Source: Silvanigrella aquatica
GTDB lineage: Bacteria; Bdellovibrionota_B; Oligoflexia; Silvanigrellales; Silvanigrellaceae
Reading direction: 5' to 3'
NCBI RefSeq assembly: GCF_001907975.1
Contig: NZ_CP017834.1
Location: forward strand, 1,068,718 to 1,132,717
DNA length: 64,000 nt
Part shown: positions 42,848-51,619 of the stretch, piece after piece
Layout of the letters: every line of letters starts with the position of its first letter
How positions within the stretch are numbered: position 1 is the first letter of the stretch
Position numbers and translations under genes: made by a program
The notes under the pieces: generated by a model
Told to the model about the DNA's origin: nothing
The model's input: the letters and a program-made list of their open reading frames with translations, nothing else
The model's database searches: none

Positions 42848-44281
42848 ATGGGGAATAAATCTAAACAGTCCTCAAAGTCGAATGCTTATACCGTAATTCA
42901 TTTAGATGACGATCCTCTCGAATTAAAAAATTTAGCTAGAATTTTAAAAAATCATACTAAAGATGTTACTTTTGAATTGCATTCATTTATATCAATTGCA
43001 GATTTAAAAAATGGGATTGAAAAATTAAATAAAATTGATTTTGCCATATTAGACATTTTTTTATCAGATGAGTTGAGTTTAACGGGAATATCCGTTGTGC
43101 AAGAACTAAAAAAAATTCATCCTAATATTATTATTTTAATGAGTTCAAACTGGGATGAGCCTGATTCTGTTTTGCAAAGTTTAAGAGCTGGTGCCGATGA
43201 ATTTTTATCTAAAAAAATAAGAAATCACGATCTCATTGAAAAAATATTAATGGTTAGAAAATCAATAATATTAAAAAGAGGAATTCATATTTTAGATAAA
43301 AAAGAGGAATTTATTTTTAATAAATATTCTGGCGAAACAATGAAGAAAATAAGTAAAAGAATTCCTCAAATTGTGAACTCTGCAATTACCTCTGTTTATA
43401 TTGAAGGAGAATCAGGAACAGGAAAAGAAGTCATTGTTGAATTGTTTGAAGATTATGTGCAAAAATCTCCCTTTATAAAAATGAATTGTGGCAGTATTTC
43501 TCCAAGTTTATTAGAAAGTGAATTATTTGGCTATGTCAAAGGAGCCTTTACGGGAGCAAATACGAATAAAGCGGGATTATTGGAGTCGGCATCGGGAGGA
43601 TGGTTTTTTTTAGACGAAGTGTCCAGTCTTTCTGATAGTGCTCAAGTTGCTTTGTTAAGAGTATTAGAAAATCAGGAGGTGACGCGCATAGGAGAATCCT
43701 TCGCTAGAAAAGTGAATATTCGATTTATAGCCGCATCCAATGTTCCGCTAATTCATAAAGTAGCAGAAGGAAAATTTAGAAATGATCTTTGGCAACGATT
43801 GTGTGAAACAGAAATTATTTTAAAGCCTTTGCGTGAAAGAAAAAATGAAATCCCCGATCTTATTTTATATTTTTGTAAAGTAATGCGCGGTGGTCCTTAT
43901 ACCATTGAAAAAACAGCGATGAATGTACTATGTCAACTCCCCTGGAGTGAAGGAAATGTGAGAGAATTAAGAAATTGTTTGCGCGCCATGACGGAGCATC
44001 AATCTCAAAAAGTTTTAACCCCACTTTCTATACCGGAAAGAATTTTAGAAAAAAATCATCCTGAAAAAATAGGAAAAAGTAACGGGGATTTTTATATTAA
44101 AGTTCCTATTAAAAATGAAAAAGGTATCAATTTAAAATATAATGAAATGGTTGATATTTTATTAAGTGAATATATAAAAAAAACAGGTCTTGGGAAAATA
44201 AATATTACGAAATTGTCTAAAGAACTCGGAATAGCAAGAAGTACTTTGCAGCTAAAACTAAAGTCATTTAAAAATAAATAA
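42848..44281 (+). CDS. Sigma54-dependent response regulator (receiver, AAA+, Fis-type HTH)
   Basis: The receiver domain (about 13-135) keeps the acidic pocket Asp20-22, the phospho-acceptor Asp69 (FAILDIF) and a conserved Lys near 122. The AAA+ domain (about 160-390) has Walker A GESGTGKE (187-194), the sigma54-contact GAFTGA loop (232-237) and Walker B FLDE (254-257). A Fis-like HTH closes the protein (NITKLSKELGIARSTLQLKLK). All parts needed to activate sigma54 promoters are intact. No histidine kinase is adjacent, so it is an orphan. GAGAGG lies 4 nt before the ATG, inside the right arm of the upstream inverted repeat. Confidence 0.93.
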   Translation: MGNKSKQSSKSNAYTVIHLDDDPLELKNLARILKNHTKDVTFELHSFISIADLKNGIEKLNKIDFAILDIFLSDELSLTGISVVQELKKIHPNIIILMSSNWDEPDSVLQSLRAGADEFLSKKIRNHDLIEKILMVRKSIILKRGIHILDKKEEFIFNKYSGETMKKISKRIPQIVNSAITSVYIEGESGTGKEVIVELFEDYVQKSPFIKMNCGSISPSLLESELFGYVKGAFTGANTNKAGLLESASGGWFFLDEVSSLSDSAQVALLRVLENQEVTRIGESFARKVNIRFIAASNVPLIHKVAEGKFRNDLWQRLCETEIILKPLRERKNEIPDLILYFCKVMRGGPYTIEKTAMNVLCQLPWSEGNVRELRNCLRAMTEHQSQKVLTPLSIPERILEKNHPEKIGKSNGDFYIKVPIKNEKGINLKYNEMVDILLSEYIKKTGLGKINITKLSKELGIARSTLQLKLKSFKNK

Positions 44282-44288
44282 CGATTGT

Positions 44289-44945
44289 TTAATGCATCTC
44301 CTCAATAGAGGGAATATCTTCCTCTTTTTCACTCCATTTGCTTTGCGGCCTCGTTCTTTTATTCATAATATTATATACATCATGCATATATTCACGATTA
44401 TTTGCTCTGCGCTCAATAAGTGCTAAGTGCATTTTCATAGAATCGATCGTATTATAAGTGGCATCAATAATGACATCGGACTGTTCATAGGATTCTTTTC
44501 TCAGCTCCCAGAGTTCATTTACTTTCTTTTCAATATCTTCAATTGTATTTAATTTAGAAAATAAGGGTCTTGTTTCTTTAGTTGGAAATATTCTTTTTGC
44601 AATTTCCTTAGGATCAAGATGCAACATGACAATAAGTCCCAGCCTTCTTGCGAAAGATAAATTTTCGGGATTTACGAGCGTCCCTCCGCCCATTGCGATG
44701 ACAAAATTATGACGTCTTTCGAGCTTTAAGAGGATTTTATTTTCGAGTTCCCGAAAACCTTCTTCCCCCTCTTGCTCCATGATTTGAGGAATGGTTTTTC
44801 TTGTCGTTGTTTCAATAAAATTATCAAAATCGAGGAAAAATCGATCACTATGTTGGGCGTAAATTTTTCCAAAAGTTGTTTTTCCTGAAGCAGGCATACC
44901 CGTGAGGATGATATTTCTGAAACGTTTTGCCCAATATTTAGTCAT
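44289..44945 (-). CDS. aroK: Shikimate kinase-like protein with a basic C-terminal extension
   Basis: Residues 10-175 match shikimate kinase: Walker A GMPASGKT (16-23), the DFD pair (Asp39/Asp41) that contacts Mg and shikimate, GGGT (86-89) and ETRPLFSK with the lid arginine. It phosphorylates shikimate on the way to chorismate. A tail of about 45 residues (RRANNREYMHDVY to the acidic end EEDIPSIEEMH) is not part of the family and has unknown function. Because a few such proteins act on other small substrates, the specificity is likely but not certain. GAGGG lies 5 nt before ATG. It converges with the sigma54 regulator. Confidence 0.85.
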   Translation of the reverse strand: MTKYWAKRFRNIILTGMPASGKTTFGKIYAQHSDRFFLDFDNFIETTTRKTIPQIMEQEGEEGFRELENKILLKLERRHNFVIAMGGGTLVNPENLSFARRLGLIVMLHLDPKEIAKRIFPTKETRPLFSKLNTIEDIEKKVNELWELRKESYEQSDVIIDATYNTIDSMKMHLALIERRANNREYMHDVYNIMNKRTRPQSKWSEKEEDIPSIEEMH

Positions 44946-45109
44946 TTAGTCCCTCTTGCCATACATTTCCTAGTCAACTCAAATGATTGCTCACCAAGAG
45001 CTTCACTTGTAAACTATAACTTAAGAAATTGTAATTGGTTTAAAAATTTTTCAAATGTATTTTTAATGCAGGGACTATTGCTCGTAAATTTTATTGTGAA
45101 AGGATAAAA

Positions 45110-45892
45110 ATGTCAATAAATAAGCTATTTATTCCCTTTGCTGTTACCAGTTTTTTTGCATTTTTGTGTATGAACTCAGCAGCTTCTGCTGAAGCTGCTC
45201 ACGAAGCCGCCCATTGGAGTTATTTTGGTGAAAATGGCCCCGCAAATTGGGCAAAACTAGATAAAGCAAATATTGTTTGTAGCTCAGGTAAAAAGCAGTC
45301 TCCCATCGATCTTATTGAAAAAAATGTTAATCATAATAAATCATTACCTAAAATTGATTTCTCCTATTTGGAAGTTCCACTAAAAGTTTTGAATAATGGA
45401 CATACGATTCAAGTAAACTATCCAAAAGGAAGTATGGTAATGGTTGGAGATACAAAAGCAGAACTTTTACAATTCCATTTTCATACCCCGAGTGAGCATG
45501 CTTTTGATGGTAAGCGTACTGCCATGGAAGTTCATTTTGTCAATAAAAAAGAGGATGGTTCACTTCTGGTTGTAGGTGTATTGATGAAAAAAGGGAAAGA
45601 AAATAAATCATTGGCTGGGTTATTTAATAATTTTCCAAAAAAAGAAGGACCCGAGTCTGTTGTTTCGGGAGAAAAAATTAATCCTATGAATTTCTTACCG
45701 AAGGATGATGAATATTATACTTATCAAGGTTCATTAACGACTCCAGGCTGTGCGGAAATAGTGAGTTGGTATGTGATGAAAGATAAAATTGAGGTGTCAT
45801 CCGATCAAATCAAGAAATTTAAAAAATTATTTCCTATGGACGCAAGGCCTTTACAAGCTTTAAATGGTCGTGTTGTTGAGGAAAAAGATTAG
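45110..45892 (+). CDS. Periplasmic alpha-type carbonic anhydrase
   Basis: A signal peptide (about 1-27, ending ASA) precedes the alpha-CA domain. The zinc ligands His123, His125 (FHFHTPSEH) and His142 (EVHFV) are present, as are KKQSPIDL, NNGHTIQV and the substrate-pocket SLTTPGCAE. Cys57 and Cys214 are placed for the usual disulfide, consistent with export and with the DsbD system. It hydrates CO2 to bicarbonate in the periplasm. AAAGGA precedes ATG. The stop is 2 bp before the GlcNAc kinase gene, a spacing that implies co-transcription. Confidence 0.95.
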   Translation: MSINKLFIPFAVTSFFAFLCMNSAASAEAAHEAAHWSYFGENGPANWAKLDKANIVCSSGKKQSPIDLIEKNVNHNKSLPKIDFSYLEVPLKVLNNGHTIQVNYPKGSMVMVGDTKAELLQFHFHTPSEHAFDGKRTAMEVHFVNKKEDGSLLVVGVLMKKGKENKSLAGLFNNFPKKEGPESVVSGEKINPMNFLPKDDEYYTYQGSLTTPGCAEIVSWYVMKDKIEVSSDQIKKFKKLFPMDARPLQALNGRVVEEKD

Positions 45893-45894
45893 AA

Positions 45895-46791
45895 ATGCGC
45901 AACGACTTTTTCATTGGTGTTGATGGCGGGGGAAGTAAAACTCATCTTCGACTAGAAGCCTCCGATGGAAAAGTTCTTGCCGAAGCTTTTTCCGGGCCCG
46001 CTAATATTCGTTTATCAGTTGATGTCGCTTGTCGCTCCATTCAAGATGCTCTCGATCAGGTTCTTCAAAAAGCAGACTTAAAAAACAAAAAAAATATACG
46101 TTTGCATGTCGGAATGGGTTTGGCAGGATATGAAGTTCAATCGGCGCGGGAAGGTTTTTTAGCAAAGTTAAAACACTCTTTTGCAAATTGTATTATTCAA
46201 TCTGATGCTTATGTCGCCTGTCTCGGCGCACATTCAGGACATTTTGGATGCGTCATAATTGTAGGAACAGGAGTTGTTGGCCTCAAAATTACAAAAAAAG
46301 GGAAGAGCCAAGTGGGAGGCTGGGGGTTTCCTCATGGGGATGAAGGAGGAGCCGCTTGGCTTGGATTAGAGGCGGTTCGGAGTCTGTTATATCAATGTGA
46401 TGGTCTTCTGGAAAATTCATCTTTGCTAATTCATTTAAGAAAAAAATTAGGAACGAAGGTTGAGGACATTACTCAGTGGGCTTGCTATGCCAATGCCAGT
46501 CAATATGCAGAATTAGCGAGAGATATTTTTAAATTTGCAGATAAAAACGATAAACTTGCTATACAGTTGTTAAAACGTTCTGCAAAACATGTGGAAAATA
46601 TTTTTTTAGCATTTGATAAACAAGGTAAAGCTTTAGATAAAAATCTTCCCTATTCTTTAGTCGGGGGAGTTGTCCCATTTATTATAGATTATTTAAAACC
46701 TGCTTATAAAAAAAGACTTGTATCACCCAAAGGTGATGCGTGCGACGGCGCTCTTCTTATGATAAGAAAAAATATCAGTCAATCGGAATGA
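45895..46791 (+). CDS. N-acetylglucosamine kinase-like ATPase (BadF/BadG/NAGK family)
   Basis: Residues 1-298 fit the eukaryotic-type NAGK/BadF ATPase fold: the phosphate-1 loop FFIGVDGGGSKT, adenosine/phosphate-2 segment CVIIVGTGVVGL, GGWGFPHGDEGGAAWLGLEA (substrate loop with the catalytic Asp near QSDAYVA) and a C-terminal GGVVPFI. Such enzymes phosphorylate GlcNAc or glucosamine imported without phosphorylation. Its position directly before nagA supports GlcNAc as substrate. It starts 2 bp after the carbonic anhydrase stop. Confidence 0.85.
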   Translation: MRNDFFIGVDGGGSKTHLRLEASDGKVLAEAFSGPANIRLSVDVACRSIQDALDQVLQKADLKNKKNIRLHVGMGLAGYEVQSAREGFLAKLKHSFANCIIQSDAYVACLGAHSGHFGCVIIVGTGVVGLKITKKGKSQVGGWGFPHGDEGGAAWLGLEAVRSLLYQCDGLLENSSLLIHLRKKLGTKVEDITQWACYANASQYAELARDIFKFADKNDKLAIQLLKRSAKHVENIFLAFDKQGKALDKNLPYSLVGGVVPFIIDYLKPAYKKRLVSPKGDACDGALLMIRKNISQSE

Positions 46792-46818
46792 TTGATATTT
46801 ATAAAAAGAGGCCGAAAT

Positions 46819-47973
46819 ATGTTTTGTCTTGCAAATGCCTTAGTATTCAACGGAGAAAAATTTTTAAAAAAGAAACAAATCTATATTAAAGATAATTCTA
46901 TTGCAGATATTTCTAGTAAAAAAAATACTAAAAAAATAAAAGAAATTGATTTAAATGGAAATATTCTTTGTCCTGGATTTATTGATATCCAATTAAATGG
47001 TGGCGGTGGTGTTTTTTTTAATGAAAGCCAAACAATATCTGGATTAAAACAAATTATGCAGGCGCATTTGTCATTTGGGACAACTTCATTTTTACCTACT
47101 TTTATTACCGATGATAACAGTAAAATTATACTTGCAATAAATTGTATTAACAAAGCTATACAGCAAAAAATACCCGGTATATTAGGAGTGCATTTAGAAG
47201 GTCCCTATTTAAACAAAGATAAAAAAGGAATTCATCCTGTCGATTTTATTCGTACTCCTTCAGAAGATAAAATTGATTATTTATTTCAATTAATTTCTGG
47301 GATTAAATTAATCACATTGGCACCTGAAAAAATAAATCATGAGTTTCTGAAAAAATTAATAAAAAATAATTTTATTATATTTGCTGGTCATAGTAATGCC
47401 ACATGCCAACAGATGAAAGACGCTTTTTCTTTAGGAGTTAAAGGTATTACTCATTTATTTAATGCCTGTTCTCCTTTGGGAAGTCGGGAACCAGGAATTG
47501 TTGGGGCGGCATTATTAAATGATGAAATTTGGTGTGGTATTATTGCAGATGGGCATCATGTTTGTTTTGATACTCTCAAGCTTGCTTTTAAAGCGAAATC
47601 AAAAAGAAAATTTATTTTGGTATCCGACGCTATGGCTCCCATTGGGACAAATTTAAAAGAATTTTATATTGGAAATAATAAAATATTTGTAAAAGAGGGC
47701 AAATATCTCGATGCTGCTGGTACTTTAGCTGGTTCCGCTATTACAGTTTATGATGCCTTATTAAATATTTATCAAAATAACCTTGCGTCATTAGAAGAAA
47801 CTTTGCAAATGACTTCAACAAATGCAGCACAATGTTTAGGAATTGACAATCCTCAATCTTCAATTAAAAAAGGAAGAATATTACCCGGATTCGACGCCGA
47901 CTTTGTTGTGCTTGAAAAAAATACATTAAAAATTATGCATGTTTTTCAAGAGGGAAAACTTCATGCAATGTAA
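46819..47973 (+). CDS. nagA: N-acetylglucosamine-6-phosphate deacetylase
   Basis: The amidohydrolase barrel carries the NagA marks: CPGFIDIQLNGGGG (Gln instead of the usual HxH, as in E. coli NagA), metal ligand Glu127 in GVHLEGPYLN, His191 in FAGHSNAT, His212 in THLFNACSPL, and the catalytic Asp in LVSDAMAP. It converts GlcNAc-6-P to GlcN-6-P and acetate. The start is ATG 46819, with AGAGG 7 nt upstream; a TTG-initiated extension at 46792 directly abuts the kinase stop but has no site. Its product would be the substrate of the NagB-II-type enzyme at 0.5-1.5 kb. Confidence 0.94.
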   Translation: MFCLANALVFNGEKFLKKKQIYIKDNSIADISSKKNTKKIKEIDLNGNILCPGFIDIQLNGGGGVFFNESQTISGLKQIMQAHLSFGTTSFLPTFITDDNSKIILAINCINKAIQQKIPGILGVHLEGPYLNKDKKGIHPVDFIRTPSEDKIDYLFQLISGIKLITLAPEKINHEFLKKLIKNNFIIFAGHSNATCQQMKDAFSLGVKGITHLFNACSPLGSREPGIVGAALLNDEIWCGIIADGHHVCFDTLKLAFKAKSKRKFILVSDAMAPIGTNLKEFYIGNNKIFVKEGKYLDAAGTLAGSAITVYDALLNIYQNNLASLEETLQMTSTNAAQCLGIDNPQSSIKKGRILPGFDADFVVLEKNTLKIMHVFQEGKLHAM

Positions 47974-48006
47974 ATTAAAATAATATAATTAGAATTTGAG
48001 GAGAAT

Positions 48007-49227
48007 ATGATGAAAGTAAAAACCCATTGGTATGCCAGGCCTTTTCCTAATAATTGGGAATTTTATAGCACCTGTGAAGAAGGAAATAATATTGATATTG
48101 CCATTAAAAACGATGAAAATACAGCAAAAATAGCTCCTAACCCTAAGGAGGTTATTTTACAAGGCATGGCCGCCTGTACATCTGTCGATATTGTGAGCAA
48201 TTTACAAAAAATGCGTCAACCTTTGCAAAAATTGTCTGTGGAATGTGAAGCAATACAAAATGAAACTCTTCCTAAAGTCTTTAAAGAATGTCTCATGACC
48301 TATAAAGTAACAGGGGAAAATATCAATATTGAAAGAGTTGCTTATTGTGTACAGTTGAGTTTTACAAAGTACTGTGGTGTTAGTGCCATGATTGAAAAAT
48401 CAGGTTGCTTTATTACACCTAAACTCATTGTGAATGAAAAAGAAATCGATATTTGGGATCCTGAAAATAAAATTTCGAATAAGTTACAAAATTGGCTTCA
48501 AGCTATGTCTAAAAAAGCACCATCGGGCTTTGTTTTAGTTACAGGATCTTCAAGGGGAATTGGGGCTGCCATGGCAAAGCAACTTGCTAAGGAAGGATAC
48601 GCTGTAATTCCGACATCTCGTTCTAAAATTAATTTTGATCATGAAAATATTTTTGATTCACTTTATTTGGATGTCTCAAATTCATTTTCAATTTTAAATT
48701 TAAAGGAATTCTTAAAAAGAAATTCTGTAAAATTAAATCTATTAATTCAAAATGCAGGTATTTCATCGTTAGAAAATTCAGATGATTTAAATGCATTAGA
48801 TTTGAATTTTTCTGAAATCAGGCATGTGTATGAGACAAATGTTTTCGGCATCATCGAAACAACTCGTGTCTTTCAAGAAATTATGAATCAAAATTCTATT
48901 ATTGCTCTCGTTTCAAGTACCATGGGTCAGCCTGAAAGAGATTCCTATTTAAATGCTTCGTATCGCATGTCAAAAAGGACAGTCACTCAATTTGCAAAAC
49001 AAGCTGCTTTACAAAGTGAAATGGAAAATAAAAAAATATCTATAATTAGCTTTCATCCTGGAAGTGTAAAAACTGATTTAAATCCTGGCGGAAAAATATC
49101 TGTAGAAAAGAGTGCATCACAAATTGGAGAATTATTTTCGATAAAAAATATCCATGATATTTACAAAAATAATGGTCAATTTTTAATTTATAATGAGAAA
49201 AATAAAACTTGGGATCCGAGTTATTAA
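48007..49227 (+). CDS. Fusion of an OsmC/YhfA-type peroxidase-like domain with a short-chain dehydrogenase/reductase
   Basis: Residues 1-150 are an OsmC-family domain, with the two conserved cysteines in MAACTSVDIV (Cys near 57) and KYCGVSAMIE. Residues about 175-406 are an SDR: NADP/NAD loop LVTGSSRGIGAAMAKQLAKEG, LIQNAGIS (NAG motif), the ETNVFG segment, Ser in VSSTMG and the YRMSK (YxxxK) catalytic pair, then SFHPGSVKTDL. Both halves keep their active-site residues. OsmC proteins reduce organic peroxides; an attached reductase could act on carbonyl products. Either of two adjacent ATG codons may start translation (AGGAG upstream). It is in line with nagA and cinA, with gaps of 33 and 49 bp. 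Confidence 0.88.
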   Translation: MMKVKTHWYARPFPNNWEFYSTCEEGNNIDIAIKNDENTAKIAPNPKEVILQGMAACTSVDIVSNLQKMRQPLQKLSVECEAIQNETLPKVFKECLMTYKVTGENINIERVAYCVQLSFTKYCGVSAMIEKSGCFITPKLIVNEKEIDIWDPENKISNKLQNWLQAMSKKAPSGFVLVTGSSRGIGAAMAKQLAKEGYAVIPTSRSKINFDHENIFDSLYLDVSNSFSILNLKEFLKRNSVKLNLLIQNAGISSLENSDDLNALDLNFSEIRHVYETNVFGIIETTRVFQEIMNQNSIIALVSSTMGQPERDSYLNASYRMSKRTVTQFAKQAALQSEMENKKISIISFHPGSVKTDLNPGGKISVEKSASQIGELFSIKNIHDIYKNNGQFLIYNEKNKTWDPSY

Positions 49228-49276
49228 TAAAAACTTTAATATTTGAAATAATTATATATAGCGGGAGAATGATTTC

Positions 49277-50635
49277 ATGAAGTCAGCGGGATTATTAATC
49301 ACTGGAAATGAAGTATTATCTGCAAAAACAAAAGATACGAATGGTCCTTTTATGGGTATGCATTTAAGGCGACTTGGTATACCTGTTCGTGCGTCTATGA
49401 TGTGTGCCGATGAGGAGTCCGATTTATTGGAGTGTCTTCATTATCTCGCAAGTAAATCAGATGTGATTTTAATGACCGGAGGATTAGGCCCTACATCTGA
49501 CGATTTAACAGCAGATGTGGTGGCAAAATTCTTTCACATTCCACTAGAGTTTAATCAGGAAGCTTGGGATGCGTGCGCCGATTTTTTTATAAAATCAGGA
49601 AGAACTTCTATTCCTGAAAGTAACAAAAAACAAGCAAATTTACCAAAAGGCTGTAAATTATTACCAAATAAATTAGGAACGGCTGCTGGATTTTCAGTAT
49701 CAGGTGAAAAAAATGGGAAAAAGGTGACAATTTATAGTATGCCAGGTGTTCCTTACGAAATGGAAGTGATGTTTTTAGAATATGTATTACCCCATTTATC
49801 GAATAATTCTTTGCCACCTATAATGCAAAGTTGGCAAGTCTTTTTTATGGGTGAGTCCTTTATGCAAACAGCTATTAATGAAGCAGAAAAAGCTTTATTA
49901 AATAAGTTTCAAAATGCTTCAATTTCTTATCAGGCACACCCTAATTACGTTTCATATTCTGTAACTTTATTTCCAGAATCGAAAGAAAATAAAGAGGAAT
50001 GTGAAAAATATTTAAATGATGTATTTAATTGTGCTGTCGATTCTGCTTTTGGTGAATATATTATATATAAACAAGATAAAAAAGTGGCTCAATATATTAT
50101 TTCTACCTTGTTAGAAAAAAATCTAAAAATTTCATTTATTGAAAACTCAAGTGCAGGATATTTGACAAAAGAATTTAGCTCTATTAGTCATGATCCCCGT
50201 TTTTTTGCAGGGTCTTTTTGTTTAGCATCAAGAAATATTAAAGAAAATATTTTTAAAATTCCTCATAATATTTTAAATAATGAAAAAAATGAACCTTTAT
50301 TAATGTTGGAGTACTTATCAACAAATAGTTTTCAATTCACGGAAGCAGATATCTGTTTATCAGAATATGGTTTTCCATCTGATCCCTATTTAAAATATGA
50401 AAATCCTCCAGAAGGATTTTATTTATTACTTTCATTTAGGAAATCTAAATTTTTAAATTATGAAGAATTTGAAAAAAAACTTGCAAAATTTTCTTGGAAA
50501 AATGTAGAGGATTTGAATTCTTCTCAATTTGTTCATTTTTCTTGTTTTTTAAAGTCGAATAAACGTCATGTAAGAGAAATTCAACAATTACGAGCTTGTA
50601 TTTATTTATTATGTTCTTTGGCGAAAATTCTTTAA
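49277..50635 (+). CDS. CinA-like protein: MoaB-like/COG1058 domain with a degenerate PncC domain
   Basis: The N-terminal molybdopterin-binding-like domain (1-170) is well conserved: LLITGNEVLSAKTKDTNG, LMTGGLGPTSDDLTADVVA, SMPGVPYEMEVMF. A middle domain follows (about 180-260). The C-terminal part (about 265-452) lies where NMN deamidase PncC should be, but its active-site ESCTGG is replaced by ENSSAG and GG.V.Y is lost, so deamidase activity is doubtful. The N-domain of CinA hydrolyses ADP-ribose and related nucleotides. GGGAGA precedes the ATG. Confidence 0.82.
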   Translation: MKSAGLLITGNEVLSAKTKDTNGPFMGMHLRRLGIPVRASMMCADEESDLLECLHYLASKSDVILMTGGLGPTSDDLTADVVAKFFHIPLEFNQEAWDACADFFIKSGRTSIPESNKKQANLPKGCKLLPNKLGTAAGFSVSGEKNGKKVTIYSMPGVPYEMEVMFLEYVLPHLSNNSLPPIMQSWQVFFMGESFMQTAINEAEKALLNKFQNASISYQAHPNYVSYSVTLFPESKENKEECEKYLNDVFNCAVDSAFGEYIIYKQDKKVAQYIISTLLEKNLKISFIENSSAGYLTKEFSSISHDPRFFAGSFCLASRNIKENIFKIPHNILNNEKNEPLLMLEYLSTNSFQFTEADICLSEYGFPSDPYLKYENPPEGFYLLLSFRKSKFLNYEEFEKKLAKFSWKNVEDLNSSQFVHFSCFLKSNKRHVREIQQLRACIYLLCSLAKIL

Positions 50636-50801
50636 AAACAAATAAAGTTTTAAAAAAATATTGATTATGGTAGCTTAAAGCTAATTTCTCATTAAAAAAT
50701 TTGATTTTAAAAAAAAAATTTGATATTTGAAAATAAGAAAAAACTTACGGTAAAAAAATTTATATAATTTTAAATTTCTCATGATATAAATGAGGTTTCA
50801 T

Positions 50802-51605
50802 ATGTCTTTATATAAAAGAATACATATAGCAAATAAATTGTTTTCTAAAGATATTAACTCCTTAATTAAGGATGAAATACTTGCTTTAATTGTGGAGAAA
50901 TTTTATGCTCATGAAAGTTGTATTCAATTATCATCAAATATTTTAAAAAGCAAAGAATCTGAAAAATATATGCATGAAAATATTGAAAATAAAGAAATAG
51001 TTAATTATTATTTTGGCGTTGATAGATTGGGGGTTCCATTTAATTTGACATATAATCAAAGTTTTGAATCTGAAATTGTTCATAAATATTATGACCAAAT
51101 ATTACCTTCCCGTGAAAGACTCCGTAAATTTGCCAAACCGGCTGTCACATCGATAGATAAGCTCAGATTAGAACTTGACGAACAATATGAATACGGAGCA
51201 AATGTTGCACATTTTCAAGGGAAAAAAATGTTAACTGGTATTGCACGAATCGCAAAAGCAAAACTATCTTACATGAGCGCGGAACAACCACATTTTGATG
51301 CATTACCTGAAAAATATTTTAATTTAGATAAACAATTTGCTGCTAATATTTATTTAAAAGTACCTCATGTAGGCGGTGAATTAGAAATATGGGATGTTGC
51401 TCCTTTACCTCCTTTATTTAATGCGCCTAAAAAATGGAGAGAACAATTGCCAACTTCAATTAAAATCACACCTAAAACGGGCGATCTTATTATTTTTAAC
51501 TGCAGAAGACCGCACGCAATTGGTGCATTTGAGGGTGAAGATAGGATTAGTGAGCAAACTTTTATTGGATATAAATCAAAACAATCACTAAAATTATGGA
51601 ATTAA
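50802..51605 (+). CDS. 2-oxoglutarate/Fe(II)-dependent oxygenase
   Basis: A prolyl-4-hydroxylase-like double-stranded beta-helix is indicated by His164-x-Asp166 (EQPHFDAL), the distal His238 (NCRRPHAIGAF) and Arg248 ten residues later as the 2OG-binding arginine. The preceding strand LKVPHVGGELEIWD is typical of the fold. The N-terminal 110 residues are helical and of unknown role. The substrate is unknown. The start is ATG 50802, with GAGG 6 nt upstream; the in-frame ATG at 50790 overlaps this site. The decarboxylase gene follows 14 bp later, so the pair is probably one metabolic unit. Confidence 0.85.
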   Translation: MSLYKRIHIANKLFSKDINSLIKDEILALIVEKFYAHESCIQLSSNILKSKESEKYMHENIENKEIVNYYFGVDRLGVPFNLTYNQSFESEIVHKYYDQILPSRERLRKFAKPAVTSIDKLRLELDEQYEYGANVAHFQGKKMLTGIARIAKAKLSYMSAEQPHFDALPEKYFNLDKQFAANIYLKVPHVGGELEIWDVAPLPPLFNAPKKWREQLPTSIKITPKTGDLIIFNCRRPHAIGAFEGEDRISEQTFIGYKSKQSLKLWN

Positions 51606-51619
51606 AAAAGGTTTATAAA

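Noticed and set aside
45178-45200. AGCAGCTTC...GAAGCTGCT inverted repeat in the carbonic anhydrase gene
   Set aside because: It lies within codons for a run of Ala, Ser and Glu in the signal-peptide cleavage region; codon composition explains it.
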